Source: Poecilobothrus nobilitatus (lineage: Eukaryota > Arthropoda > Insecta > Diptera > Dolichopodidae). Taken from it: 64,000 nt of DNA. The notes beneath the pieces are model-generated. The model saw only the letters and a program-made list of their open reading frames with translations. It ran no database searches and was not told the origin of the DNA. How positions within the stretch are numbered: the stretch's first letter is position 1; the number at the start of each line of letters is the position of its first letter. Below are positions 44,695 to 57,470 of the stretch, one piece after another. The DNA lies in the NCBI GenBank assembly GCA_947095535.1, contig OX352772.1:143354660-143418659 (forward strand), written 5' to 3'. Position numbers and translations under genes: made by a program.

Positions 44695-44972
44695 TCTGAA
44701 AATATAACACCTAATTCAGTTAAATTTTTTCTATTGAAACCTACATTTAAATATTTAATTGGTATCCACCTATTTAATGAGGAAAGATGAGGTAAATTAA
44801 ATTCTATGCCATTTCTTAAAAATTTATATCCTTTTGGTGAACTAAAATAAATATTTAAAGCTACCATTTTTTCATTTTCCGACCAGTTTCTAGTATTTTT
44901 AAAATTCATTTTTGCATTCTTGCTTAAATGAGGTTGTTCCTCAATTGAACTAATAAAACTATCCTGCTTTTT
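44695..44972 (-). pseudogene. P-element/THAP9-like transposase fragment
   Basis: Minus strand: NWSENEKMVALNIYFSSPKG, then YKFLRNGIEFNLPHLSSLNR, then a Trp-containing RWIPIKYLNVGF. The pattern (S..EK..AL..YF.SPK.Y.FLR......LP....L.RW......PGF) is the helical segment after the THAP and leucine-zipper region of P-type transposases. About 90 residues survive, cut on the left by the LINE A-tail and on the right by a family B fragment. Confidence 0.6.
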
Positions 44973-44974
44973 TT

Positions 44975-45660
44975 CTGAAATGACTCATACTTATTTTCAA
45001 AGATCTAACTTCAGTCAAAATTTCAAGTTTCCAACTTAAACCGCTTAGAACGTAGAAGGGTTAAAGGATTTTGCAAAATTTTAGTTTCGCATAACGGTAA
45101 ATTAAGACACCGTATGCCACAAATATATATTTATGGCATACATAATTTTAAAGCTAATAAAAGCAGTAATCGTTTGGTGTTTTCAAAATGAAGATATACC
45201 TTATACAACTTGTGCTATAACAATTTAAATATAGAGCTTTTTTGAACCTTTGGAGAGCTGTTGCTCCGTAACGGGTGGGGCTACAAAAAAAAGTTTTTAA
45301 AAATAAAATTAATATTTTTGTGACATCTATCAGCAGTTAAAATTACATAGCTCTATTTCAATAAAAATGTGGGGATCTAAAAGTTAGGTGTTCGAGAGCT
45401 ACCCGAAGTTTTGGTCGGAACTTAACCAAACAAAATAGGGAACCTACAAATTGCTCCTAGAATATTTTGTGTAAATTACAAGATTCTAGCTTTCTTGGTT
45501 TTTGAGTTAGCGTGCTGACGGACGGACGGACATGGCTCAATCGACTTAGAATTTTTTTCTGATCCGATCCATACCTTTGAAGGTATATCTAGCTCGCTTA
45601 TTTCGATGTTTTACAAACGGAGGAGTAATTTTATTATACCCGATCCTATCGTACGGGTAT
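44975..45660 (+). mobile_element. family B element, 5'-truncated copy (B3)
   Basis: Starts inside the element at CTGAAATGACTCATACTTA and runs to the 3' hairpin TATACCCG-11 nt-CGGGTATA. Contains CCGTAACGGGTGGGGCTAC, (GGAC)3 and the core CATGGCTCAATCGACTTAGA. Lacks the CAAG end and the 5' subterminal repeat. Confidence 0.85.
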
Positions 45661-46060
45661 AAAAATTAAATTTAGGCATATACCTAAGGCAATTTAAAAA
45701 AAATAGCTATTGGAAAGCATTATATGTATGTACATACTATATCAAATAAATTATATTTATTTATCTTATTGTTAAAATTAAATTTTCATTCATGATTTCC
45801 TTAGAAGGCTTAGGATTACATTATGTAGATCGTTAAAAAAAAAATGTACGGAATTTATAACTACATTATGTACCTACTACATATAATACATAGGTAATTA
45901 AAAATGAAAATTCCTTTAAAGAAAAAATTTTAGAAATAAACAACAAAAAAGATCCCTACATAATCTTGCATAACTTATTTTTTACAACTTACGTTTTACA
46001 ACAGTGTAACATTTTAAACATATGTACGCAAGGTCTACATACTGTTTTTTAAGAAGTAAC
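45661..46060. other. 400 bp AT-rich, no gene seen
   Basis: Nothing recognisable; lies outside the left arm of the large inverted repeat. Confidence 0.5.
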
Positions 46061-46502
46061 AAAAATTATACTTACATTTTAATGTACTTTTAATTTATGT
46101 ATTTTGAAAATTTTAAATCACTTTTATTATTTTAATACGTATGTATGTAATGTTTATTATGTATTTAATTATAAAGTTCTAAAAAAATTTTACTTTTAAA
46201 AGAAACTTTATAACTTTTACTTTTACTTTTACTTATAAAAGAAATTCACTTGCCTTTGCAATTAAAAATAAAAAGCGCGCTCTAAATAACTTTAAAAAAT
46301 ATCAACAAAAACAATAACAAAAGATAAACTATAACAAAAGATATACTATACTTAAATGTAGAATACTCTATACTTAAATGTACTTAAATGTAAACTACTC
46401 TATACTTAAAAAACGCTCTATACTTAAATGTTAATATACCTGATTTCCTCATCGTATATAGTATATATTGTATAAATACAGACAGCCATTCAAATAAAAA
46501 AA

Positions 46503-47490
46503 AATCAGCTGTCTCCACCACAGGACCGACCGCCACTACACAAAAAGTACAATGCCAAAATTTATAGACTTTTTACATAATAATTTATATCAAAGCAAAA
46601 TAACTTCTAATAATTTAATAACATTTTGTTTTATTCAATAAAAATAATTATATGCAATGAAATCGTAAAAATATATGTACATTCATTCATACATCCATTT
46701 ATTATTATTATTATTGTAATGTAGATACATGATTTTTTTTTCACTCAAAAAATAATATTAAAAGTAAAAAATAATAAAAACTGTAAACTAATACAAAACA
46801 AACATAAGATTAATATTAAATCTGCTAACAAAAATTTTACCATTTTAATTTTATGTCATCAACAAATGAATAATATGCATTGGCATAGATATAAGTACAT
46901 ACATATGTATGTATAAAAATTTTTAGAGATATAAAAGAAAAACAAAAAAAAACTGTTCATATAAATTCATATGGAGTGTTACGTATGAAATTTGTACTTA
47001 GAAAAGAAATTAAATAAAAGTTAAAGTTAGTCGGATCAAAAAATGTTCTATAACAAAGTTGTTCCTCTTTACTTGTGTAACAACTTTTTCTTAATAATTT
47101 TTCTCACAAAATTTTTCTGTTACGAAATATTCGTAAAAAACTAGTAGTAAACTAGTAAAAACTAGTAAACTAGTAAAAAGTACACTAGTAAACTACCACT
47201 TGCGGTTGTCCAATTTGCTCCAAAAGCTTATCAATCCGAGATATTTACGTCAAAACCTTAAATATGAAATTTCAAAAAAAATTCCGCTCAGTCGTTTAAG
47301 CTGTACACGTGCCCACAGACATACCCACACACGCACCCACACACAACACACACACACAGACGGACATCATGCTGAAAATTTTTTTACAGCCTTCTCCACA
47401 CCGGAGTAGTGCATTTTTGCGAAAATCTCGGATACAAATTTTTAGTATGAAAACAATACCTACCTTATACATTAATGTATGCGGTAGGTA
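46503..47490 (+). mobile_element. insertion D (~985 bp) with terminal hairpin
   Basis: Absent from the right arm, where 'aaataaaaaacaatcatatg' is uninterrupted (inverse of about 61232-61256). The right end is a hairpin TACCTACC-18 nt-GGTAGGTA (about 47457-47490) with ATACATTAATGTAT nested in its loop. Contains an (CA)n tract at 47325-47358 followed by GACGGACATC, a reduced GGAC run. The left end (TCAGCTGTCTCC) lacks CAAG and shows no match to the hairpin arm, so it may be truncated. No gene. Confidence 0.6.
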
Positions 47491-47570
47491 ACAATCATAT
47501 GCACATATTAAAATGATTCTATTCAAATTCTTATAGGCACTCACACATCTGTAAAAATTACATTAAAAAA

Positions 47571-49205
47571 CAAGAAAGAATACAGTTGCCTTTGTCAACT
47601 CTTAGATACCCGTACGAACCGTTAGTATGTTCACAGCCTGTCACTCTTACAATATTATTTTTTTAATATTTTAGTATTTTAAAATAATTTCGGCGAATTT
47701 TATAATTTCTAGAACTATGGGTTGCACATGTATTCAAACTATATGTTTATATGTACATTCTTCAAAAGCAGATTCTAACCTGCCACATAACGATTATCAA
47801 TCCAAAACTTTTTCAAATATTCTATAGTACTATTTAATACTAAGCCGTAAATGTATATTAAATTTACTTAGTACAAAATAATAAATAGAATTTTAAATAT
47901 TAATACGCACATAGTATATTTATATTGTCATAAGTATATCGCCATACATTGCAATATTTCTTTAAAAATATTTCCATTCACAGAATAATTTCTTATAAGT
48001 ACAATAAAATACATATTTGTATGTAAATACGACGCTATATAATATACATCTACACTCTTATCATTCATTCATCAGTGACATATACGATATGTAAATCAAC
48101 ATGTTATTATATAAGTATGTATGTATATCAATATCATATAAATAAAAATTCTTCAAGCAACCGTTATGTTATTTATTTATTTACATTGTTTTGTACTACG
48201 CATTATATCCTCAACAATTTCAAATTATCGAGTAAAACAAATGCAAAAAATTTGTTGAAGAAATTTGTTAGAAAATTTGAAAAAATCAAGTAACACTTTC
48301 GTCAATTATAAAGTAACCCTATATTATTAAAAAAAGTTGTTAACAGAAATAAGAGTATAATGTTGAAGCTTTAATTTTTGTGTATTACTTCAAAAAAATT
48401 TTAACAGGTGTTCAAGTTACAGGTGTTTAAAAATAGGAAATTTTCAGTTTTTGACCCCTTACAGCTCCTAAACGGGGGGTGATACAAAAAAATACATGCA
48501 TTTACATGATACATTTCTGAAATGACTCATACTTATTTTCAAAGATCTATCTTCTGTCAAAATTTCAAGTTTCCAACTTAAACCGTTTAGCAGATAGAAG
48601 GGTTAAAGGATTTTGCAAAATTTGAGTTTCGCAAAACGATAAATTAAGACACCGTATGCCACAAGTATACATTTATTATATATATACTTTTAGAGCTAAT
48701 AAAAGTAGTAATCGTTTGGTGTTTTCAAAATGAAGATATACCTTATACAACTTGTGCTATAACAATTTAAATATAGAGCTGTTTTGAACCTTTGGGGAGC
48801 TGTAGCTCCGTAACGGGTGGGGCTACAAAAAAAAGTTATTAAAAATAAAATCAATATTTTTGTAAGATCTATTAGCAGTTAAAATTTCATAGCTCTATTT
48901 CAAGAAAAATGTGGGGATCTAAAAGTTAGGTGTTCGAGAGCTCCCTAAGTTTTGGTCCAAACTCAACCAAAAAAAATACGGTATCTACAAATTACTCCCA
49001 CAATATTTTGTGTATATTTCAAGATTCTAGCTTTCTTAGTTTTTGAGTTAGCGTGCTGACGGACGGACGGACAGACATGGCTCAAACGTCTTAGAATTTT
49101 TTTCTGATTCGATCCATACCTTTGAAAGTATATCTAGCTCGCTTATTTCGAGGTGTTACAAACGGAGGAGTAATTTTATTATACCCGATCCTATCGTACG
49201 GGTAT
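47571..49205 (+). mobile_element. family B element, full length (B1)
   Basis: Starts CAAGAAAGAATACAG; hairpin AGTTG-8 nt-CAACT (47583-47600); subterminal ATACCCGTACGA (47606-47617), inverted in the 3' hairpin TATACCCG-11 nt-CGGGTATA that ends at 49205. (GGAC)n near 49060. 1635 bp, non-coding. The full-length copy B4 at 61406-63010 is inverted. Confidence 0.85.
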
Positions 49206-50090
49206 AAAAACGTTGTTAAAAACAGAAATAAGAGTATAATGTTGAAGCTTTAACTGTTGTTTATTACTTCAAAAAAATTTTAACAGGTGTTCAACTTACA
49301 GGTGTTTAAAAATAGGAAATTTTCAGTTTTTGACCCCGTACAGCTCCTAAACGGGGGATGATACAAAAAAAAATTCTGAAATGACTCATACTTATTTTTA
49401 AAGAACTAATATCTGTCAAAATTTCAAGTTTCCAACTTAAACCGTTTAGAAGATAGAAGGGTTAAAGGATTTTGCAAAATTTTAGTTTCGCATAATGGTA
49501 AATTAAGACACCGTATGCCAGAAGTATATATTTATGGTATATATACTTTTAAAGCTAATAAAAGCAGTAATTGTTTACCGTTTTCAAAATGAAGATATAC
49601 CTTATACAACTTGTGCTATAACAATTTAAATATAGAGCTGTTTTGAACCTTTGGGGAGCTGTAGCTCCGTTACGGATGGGACTACAAAAAAAAGTTATTA
49701 AAAATAAAATTAATATTTTTATAAGATCTATCAGCAGTTAAAATTTCATAGCTCTATTTCAAAAAAAATGTAGGGATCTAAAAGTTTGGTGTTCGAGAGG
49801 TACCCGAAATTTTGGTCGGAACTCAACCAAAAAAAATAAGGCACCTACAAATTGCTCCCACAATATTTTGTGTAAATTTCAAGATTTCTAAATTTTAAAT
49901 TTCTAGCTTTCTTAGTTTTTGAGTTAGCGTGCTGACGGACGGACAGACGGACGGACGGACATGGCTCAATCGACTTAGAATTTTTTTCTGATCCGATCCA
50001 TACCTTTGAAGGTATATCTAACTCGCTTATTTCAAGGTGTTGCAAACGGATTAGTAATTTTATTATACTCGATACTTATCGTACGGGTAT
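49206..50090 (+). mobile_element. family B, second 3' part in tandem (B2)
   Basis: Repeats 48330-49205 (from GTTGTTAA-AAACAGAAATAAG to the 3' hairpin) directly after B1, with several substitutions. Same insertion as B1: the right arm has an empty site for the pair. Confidence 0.85.
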
Positions 50091-51225
50091 AAATAGAATT
50101 CTGATCATATTATAACAATATCAATAATATTTTTTTATAAGCTGCATATTTATATTTCTGACATACTTTATGTAGGTACATATGATTTCCGCATTAGAGA
50201 ACTAATTTTCTATTTAATTTTTAATAAATTTTTTAAATTAATAATTAATTATGTATTTTTTTTTTTTTAAATTTAATTAAAAAAAAAAATTTTTTGTGTT
50301 TATTTTTTAACGCAATATATGTATATTTTGTGTAATTTTTTTTTGTTTTATTTTTTATAAAATTAATAAAATTATTTAATTATTTAAGAAATTAGACCTT
50401 TTTTATTTTGTATTTTTGTACAATTTTGCTTTATATTAAAATCTAAAGGTATAAAATCATAACAAAAAATATATTCAAAAATTGAAAAACAAATATAAAG
50501 CGTAATATTATAGGTATAATAAATTATTATCAAAATCATTAATAAAAAAAAAATTAAGGATATAGCAAATTGCTCAAGATTGTAGTTAGAAACTGAATGA
50601 AAATCAATTTTAAAAATATAATGTACATATGTTATGATTTTATTTTGTATTTTTTTTTACCCTTAATTTTAAATAACATATATATTAATTCAATTTAAAT
50701 AATATAAAACTTATTTTTAACATTTTTGATAACTAAAGAAGGAAATTTTGGGCATTTTCGAACCTATCGTTTTTAATCCTTAATCCAATCCTATTTTACC
50801 ATTTACTTATATAAATTTTTTTTTTAATGTATCCAGATCACATCGCAATATAATTTGATTGATTTAATTAAATTGAATTAAAATATATAAGTTATATTAA
50901 TGATAAAATTTTCTATATATAGATTTATAATCAGATATTTTCGGAAAATATGCAATAATAGTAAAAAGTGTACGTATTAACTATTAATGCGATACATTTG
51001 AAAACGCCAGAAAAGGATGGAAAATTAATAAAAAATAAAACTTCAATAAAAAAAAAATAAAAAATGTTAATAAAAGTTTTATAACGGGCTAATTTAAAGA
51101 AAAAAATCAAAATTGTATTAATTGTATTAATAGTTATAATATTAATATTTATTTTATTTAAATCAAAGTTACATTTTTTACTCATCAAATTTTAATAGCA
51201 GTTATTTAAGCAAAAGTTAAAAAAA

Positions 51226-51691
51226 AAAAAAAGAAAAAAACATGATTAACGAAAAATTTAATTTGAATTTAACAAATTTAACACGAATTTATATTAATTC
51301 AGCCGATTTAATTTAGAATAATTTTTAAATATTTTGTTTTTTAAATTTTAGTCTCTGTTTTTTTTGTTGTCTTTATTATTAATTTCTAATTTTTTTTTCT
51401 TTTTCAAATTCTAAGTAAAAAGTACACTTACGAAATAAATTTTTAAAATATAACCGAATAGTATTTTTTTTTTTAAATTAAATTAATTAGAAATAAAAAA
51501 AAACATCGAATTTAATTGAACAAGATTTCAAGATTTCAACTAAAATTAATTTTTATAAATTAACAAAAATATTTTTTTATTAATTGTACAGAAAATGTTT
51601 TTTTTTATTTAAATGCAACTAATATTTTAATCATAGATAAAATAACAATATATAAAAAAAAATATTTATATATATTTATTATTAAATTAAT
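51226..51691. other. start of the spacer of the inverted repeat, no gene
   Basis: A/T-rich, long T and A runs. Confidence 0.5.
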
Positions 51692-52190
51692 TTACAAAAA
51701 TAAAAAAAAAAATTTATCTTGTGCTTCTAAACTCATTAAGTAGTCATTTAATACTCTGTGATTACGTTCAATGGAACCTATTGTTTTATGATGATAAGAT
51801 GTTGATGTTACTTTGTCAATTTTTAAATATTTGCAAATGTCTTTCAGTAATTCTTTTGTGAATTCTGTACCTTTATCAGATTTTAATTTTTTGAAACATC
51901 CAAATTTTAGTATAAATTTTTCAACTATTGTTTTTGCGACTGTTATTGCGTCTTTAGCCTCTAATGGGTAAGCTTCCAAATATTTTGTAAGTTCACATTG
52001 TAAAGTAAGAAATATCTATAGTTATTTGACGCTCTTAATGGTCCAACCGTGTCTACAGTGATGGTTTCAAATGATGTTTTGGGTGTGTTCGTAATAACAT
52101 AATTTTCTTTTGTATAATTCGTTATTTTTATTTTGTTGCATGTTTCACAATTATCATCATCATCATCATCATCGTTATATAAATACGCCA
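51692..52190 (-). pseudogene. Ty3/gypsy (412/mdg1-like) integrase fragment
   Basis: Minus strand: CETCNKIKITNY (end of the zinc-binding part; preceded by a run of Asp from a GAT microsatellite at about 52150-52172), FETITVDTVGPLRASNNYRY (first catalytic Asp), then after one shift YPLEAKDAITVAKTIVEKFI, KKLKSDKGTEFTKELLKDI (second Asp), YHHKTIGSIERNHRVLNDYL (Glu). The three DDE residues are present. Nothing else of this element remains around it. Confidence 0.85.
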
Positions 52191-52194
52191 GCAT

Positions 52195-53298
52195 TGTTTT
52201 TTGGGTCTCTTTTCAGAGAAAACTACTGGAGCTATTTACATGGTTTATGCATCATTAGAAACAATGAGGGGAGGAAAAACAAAATATCTATATATATATT
52301 TTTATCTTTTCAATCGGGGTGGCAGTTTAGGAAATACAGCTTATCAAAATTTCTTGCCACATATGCATTTTTTTACACTGCTTTCTATGTATTTATATAT
52401 AAACTTTTTCTTTCTTTTTAGTACTTGCTTTTTATTAGTTCGTAAATTGTAGTAGTATTTTTTGAGGCAGGTACTTATTTATATTTCAGAATGTAAATAT
52501 ATATTTGTGTTTGCCTATCGCATATATATGCATGATTTAGTATTATATATTTACACTGAGTTAGTATAGATATGAATATGATTATATGAATATGATATGA
52601 GGGTGTAAACATTTTTAAATTGGATTGAATTGGTGGATTTTATTAATATATTTTAATTTTTTAAAAATTTTGTTTGGAAGTTTTGTATGAAATGGGTAGC
52701 AGTTTTTTTTTAGTACACTGATAAAAAAAATGTTTAGTTAGAAAATTATATTGTTATTATAATAATCTAAATTAATAATAGTTAAAATAAATTTATAATA
52801 GATAATTATATAGTTAATTATATAATAAATAAATAAAATTATAATAGTTAAATTTAGTTTAATTGTCAGGCGTCATATATGAATATATGTAAGTAGTATA
52901 TAACGTATTAGGTTCCTAGATTCAATTTGCAATAAATTCCAATTTTTGTTTTTTACTTGAATTTTATGTTTTGTTTTTCATAATTACGTAAATTAAAAGT
53001 TTCATAAGCTATTTATATAATACATACATACCTACATATGTATATGTTGGTATGTTTTATATTTTGTAAATTAGGTCGCATAAAATTTTTGGGGAGTGTT
53101 TTAAATCAAAATTACGATTTACGAATTTAAGTTTTTGTACCTATAGAAATAAACAGTGTATATTTCTTTTAATCACCAAATGCATATAAGTATGGATTTG
53201 ATTTATTTAAGAAAAAAAAAAACAAAATCAGGAAATACAATTTTTCAAAAAAATTGATTCTATTTTGATTTACATATATATATTTATATATGACTGTA
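52195..53298. other. 1.1 kb without a recognised gene
   Basis: AT-rich; AC/TA microsatellite-like tracts. Nothing coding on either strand. Confidence 0.5.
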
Positions 53299-54606
53299 TG
53301 TTGTTCAAAATTGAGTTATCATTTTGATTTTGCCGCCATTTTTTTTCTACCTGGAATTTTTATTCGAGGTTTTTTTAGGTATATTCTAAATACATTCCGG
53401 TTAGTTAATATGGAACGTTACACGAAGGAACAACGTGATTTTGTTATTAGAACATTTTTTGAAAATGGTAAAAGTTTTCAAGAAGTAATTAGGAAATTTC
53501 GAACAAAATTTGGTATAGAAAATGCTCCAACAAATCGTGCCATCAAGCTGATGGTTGATAAATTTCTAGAAACTGGATCTGTTCTTGATAACAGAGGCAA
53601 CATTTATCAACGTAGTGGCCGTTCAACCGAGAATGTAGCAGCTGTGAGCAGAAGTGTTGAAGAAGATCCAAAAACTTCCATTCGTCATCGTTCGCAGCAA
53701 TTAAACATCAAACCATCCACATTATTCAACATTTTGCGTCGTGATCTCCATTTAAAGGCTTATAAGATCCAGCTGACGCAAGAATTAAAACCAACTGACC
53801 ATGCATTACGTCGGCAATTCGTTTCATGGGTAATCGAAAAACAAGAAGAAAATGAGAATTTTTTTAACAAAATAATCTTCACCGACGAAGCTCATTTCCA
53901 TCTCAATGGCTGCGTCAATAAACAGAATTGCCGCATTTGCGATGAATTTGGGATGAATCCAAAGGTTATCTTAGAGCAACTAGTACATCCACAAAAAGTT
54001 ACGGTTTGGTGTGGTTTGTGGTCAGGAGGAATCATCGGACCATATTTTTTTGAAAACGCAAATGGAAATGCGATTACGGTCAATGGAAATCGCTACAGGT
54101 AGATGATCCGAAGCTTTTTGTGGCGGTAAATTGATGATTTGGACGTAGAGAATATGTGGTTTCAACAGGACGGTGCTACTTGCCACACAGCAAGAGATTC
54201 AATGAATCTTTTGAAGGAAAAGTTCGAAGATCGCATTATTTCTCGTAGAGGAGGAGTGATGTGACCACCAAGATCGTACGATTTGACACCGTTGGATTTT
54301 TTTTTTTGTGGGGTTTTGTGAAATAGAAAGTGTACAACAATAATCCCACAACAATTCAAGAGCTTAAAAACAACATTATCGAGCAGATTTCAACCATTGA
54401 GAACAGTTTATTGAACAACGTGATTCAGAATATTGGTAAAAGATTGGAAGCCTGCCGAAGTAGTAGAGGGGGCCACTTGGCCGACATAATTTTTCATTAT
54501 TAACCGGAACCTATTTGTAATAAATTAAAATAAAAATATATTTAATATTTCAAAAAAAAAGTCTTTTTTTATTAAAATTAAAATTATACCTCAATTTTGA
54601 ACACCC
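53299..54606 (+). mobile_element. DD41D Tc1/mariner element, copy 2
   Basis: TA-flanked (53297-53298 and 54607-54608), TIRs as in copy 1 but with the left tip mutated (TGTTGTTC for GGGTGTTC). 1308 bp, opposite strand to copy 1. Sits in the spacer of the large inverted repeat. Confidence 0.9.
53410..54503 (+). pseudogene. DD41D mariner transposase, late stops
   Basis: MERYTKEQRDFVIRTFFENG from ATG 53410; open for 230 codons to the TAG at 54100-54102. Retains IIFTDEAHFHLNGCVNKQNC (first Asp), VTVWCGLWSGGIIGPYFFEN. After the stop: WFQQDGATCHTARDSMN (second Asp), YDLTPLDFFF (third Asp), a further stop near 54262, a frameshift near 54310, and the end IIFHY at 54503. All three catalytic Asp are preserved, so it is less decayed than copy 1, but it cannot give a full protein. 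Confidence 0.9.
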
Positions 54607-55085
54607 TATATAAATCAAAAAAAAAATGTTATCTTTTAAATATATATAAATTATAACTTTATTAATTAATAAAAAAAATTTAAATTTAAATTAAGACTTA
54701 AATATTATATTATAAAGTAAATTAAAAAAATTTGAAAAATATTTATATCTACAAAAAAAAAAAAATTAATACAAAAAAAAATAAATATCTATAAACAAAA
54801 AAATGAATTACAGTAATGAACAAAATTATGAATACAAAATAATTAAATGTTATTCAAAACAAAATGTTTTCTTTTTTAACATATAACATAATTTTTTTTA
54901 AAATTAAATACAAATATTCAAAACATAATATTTGAAAATTATTTTAATTATTAAATTTTAATTCATATAAATTTTTTGTTCATCACTGTAATTAAATAAT
55001 TAAAACAAAAAAAAAAATATACAATTAAGAATATAAAAAAACACATACAGTTAAAAATCGATTTTTGAATAAAAAATGACTTTTT
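54607..55085. other. end of the spacer, AT-rich, no gene
   Basis: Low-complexity A/T sequence only. Confidence 0.5.
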
Positions 55086-56389
55086 AAATTTTTGCTTAAA
55101 TAACTGCCATTAAAATTTGATGAGTGAAAAATGTAACTTTCATTTAAATAAAATAAATATTAATATTATTATAACTATTAATACAATTAATACAATTTTG
55201 ATTTTTTTTCTTTAAATTAGCCCGTTATAAAACTTTTATTAACATTTTTTATTTTTTTTTTTATTGAAGTTTTATTTTTTATTAATTTTCCATCCTTTTC
55301 TGGCGTTTTCAAATGTATCGCATTAATAGTTAATACGTACACTTTTTACTATTATTGCATATTTTCCGAAAATATCTGATTATAAATCTATATATAGAAA
55401 ATTTTATCATTAATATAACTTATATATTTTAATTCAATTTAATTAAATCAATCAAATTATATTGCGATGTGATCTGGATACATTAAAAAAAAAATTTATA
55501 TAAGTAAATGGTAAAATAGGATTGGATTAATGCCCAAAATTTCTCTCTTTAGTTATCAAAAATGTTAAAAATAAGTTTTATATTATTTAAATTGAATTAA
55601 TATATATGTTATTTAAAATTAAGGGTAAAAAAAATACAAAATAAAATCATAACATATGTACATTATATTTTTAAAATTGATTTTCATTCAGTTTCTAACT
55701 ACAATCTTGAGCAATTTGCTATATCCTTAATTTTTTTTTATTAATGATTTTGATAATAATTTATTATACCTATAATATTACGCTTTATATTTGTTTTTCA
55801 ATTTTTGAATATTTTTTTTGTTATGATTTTATACCTTTAGATTTTAATATAAAGCAAAATTGTACAAAAATACAAAATAACAAGTAAATGTAACAGTAAG
55901 TCGATGCAACCGACTTATTAATACCCTACACCTGAATAATTCGAATTAAATTAACAATCCATAAGTGTTTTTGGCAGCTGCTTGAACTTCTTCCCTTTTC
56001 TGTCTTATTCAACTCGAATTTCAAGAACGTAAAAGAGGCATCCGCTTGGGATATTCTTGACACCCTTGTATAAAATTTTAAGTTTCTATCTTAATTATTT
56101 TCGAAGATTGGTAGTTCTTGGGATGTTTGTGTCAGCTACCCGAATTGCCACTCCAATTCATCGAATCCATCTCAGGAACATAAAGAAAACTTGCCAGAAC
56201 ACCATTCTATTAAATTTAAAGGTTCTACTTTTGTTGGTTTTGGAGATATGCTCGTTGCTCTTGTGCTCGTCCGGAAGTTTCCAAAATACGAACCCATGGT
56301 TCAAATTCTTTCAAATGTCAGTTTCCAATTTTACAGAAAAGGAAACATAACAGAACACCTTTGTACTAAAAATAAAAGTTCTATCTTTG

Positions 56390-57470
56390 TTGGTTGTGGA
56401 AATATACTCGTTTGCTTTGGAACTCGTCCGGAAGCTTCCAAGATTTGAACTCATGGACCAAATCCTCACAAATTTCAGAAACATAAATCAAACATGAAGG
56501 AACACCATTCTGCCAAATTTAAAGGTTATATCTTTGTTGGTTTTGGAGATAATCTCATTTGCTCTGGTGCTCGTTCGGAAGCTTCCAAATCCAAACCCAT
56601 GGACAAAATCCTCTTAAATTTCAGAGGCCTAAATCATACATGAAAGAACACCATTCTGCCAAAAGTAAAGGTTATATCTTTATTGGTTTTGGAGATAATC
56701 TCATTTGCTCTGGGGCTCGTTCAGAAGCTTCCAAATCCAAACCCATGGACCAAATCCTCTTAAATTTCAGAGACATAAATCGAACGGGAAGGAACACCAC
56801 CCTGCCAAATTTAAAGGTTATATCTTTGTTGGTTTTGGAGATAATCTCATTTGCTCTGGTGCTCGTTCGGAAGCTTCCAAATCCAAACCCATGGACCAAA
56901 TCCTCTTAAATTTCAGAGGCCTAAATCATACATGAAAGAACACCACCCTGCCAAATTTAAAAGTTATATCTTTGTTGGTTTTGGAGATAATCTCATTTGC
57001 TCTGGTGCTCGTTCGGAAGCTTCCAAATCCAAACCCATGGACCAAATCCTCTTAAATTTCAGAGGCCTAAATCATACATGAAAGAACACCATTCTGCCAA
57101 AAGTAAAGGTTCTATCTTTATTGGTTTTGGAGATAATCTCGTTTGCTCTGGGGCTCGTTCGGAAGTTTCCAAAAGCCGAACCCATGGACCAAATCTTCTC
57201 ACATTTCAGAGACTTAAATAAAACATGAAAGAACACCGCCCTGCCAAATTTAAAGGTTCTATCTTTGTTGGTTTTGGAGATAATCTCATTTGCTCTGGTG
57301 CTCGTTCGGAAGCTTCCAAAACCCCAACCCATGGACCAAATCCTCTTAAATTTCAGAGACATAAATCGAACGGGAAGAAACATCATTGTACAAAATTTGA
57401 AGGTTCTATCTTTGTTGCTTTTGGAGATAATCTCGTTTGCGGAGATTATCTCCAAAAGCCCGGAATCATT
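56390..57470 (+). repeat. 146-bp minisatellite inside family A copy 2
   Basis: TTGGTTTTGGAGATAATCTC recurs near 56537, 56683, 56829, 56975, 57122 and 57268, and as GCTTTTGGAGATAATCTC near 57417: 146-147 bp spacing. The unit is a diverged relative of the 141-bp unit in copy 1 (shared TCTATCTTT, GTTCGG, CTCAAATTT words). Confidence 0.9.
57418..57458. repeat. 17-bp perfect palindrome within the minisatellite
   Basis: CTTTTGGAGATAATCTC (57418-57434), 7-nt loop, then its exact inverse at 57442-57458. The inverse copy is not part of the normal unit, so a short inverted duplication arose in the last repeat. Confidence 0.9.

Larger units (their letters stand above)
46061..51225 (+). repeat. left arm of a 17-kb inverted repeat
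   Basis: Inverse of 55086-63219 once insertions are removed. Matching segments: 46061-46500 with 63219-63011 plus 61405-61255; 47491-47570 and 50091-50200 with about 61255-61085; 50210-51225 with 57930-57747 plus 55880-55086. Insertions in this arm are element D (46503-47490) and the double family B (47571-50090). Arms are about 1.6 kb each without insertions. Non-coding and AT-rich. Confidence 0.9.

Noticed and set aside
47309..47409. His/Thr-rich frames near 47.3 kb
   Set aside because: Produced by the (CA)n microsatellite.
51226..55085. Reading the mariner and integrase fragment as cargo genes of the large inverted-repeat element
   Set aside because: The mariner has its own TIRs and TA duplication, so it is a later insertion, and the integrase belongs to a gypsy family without connection to the arms.
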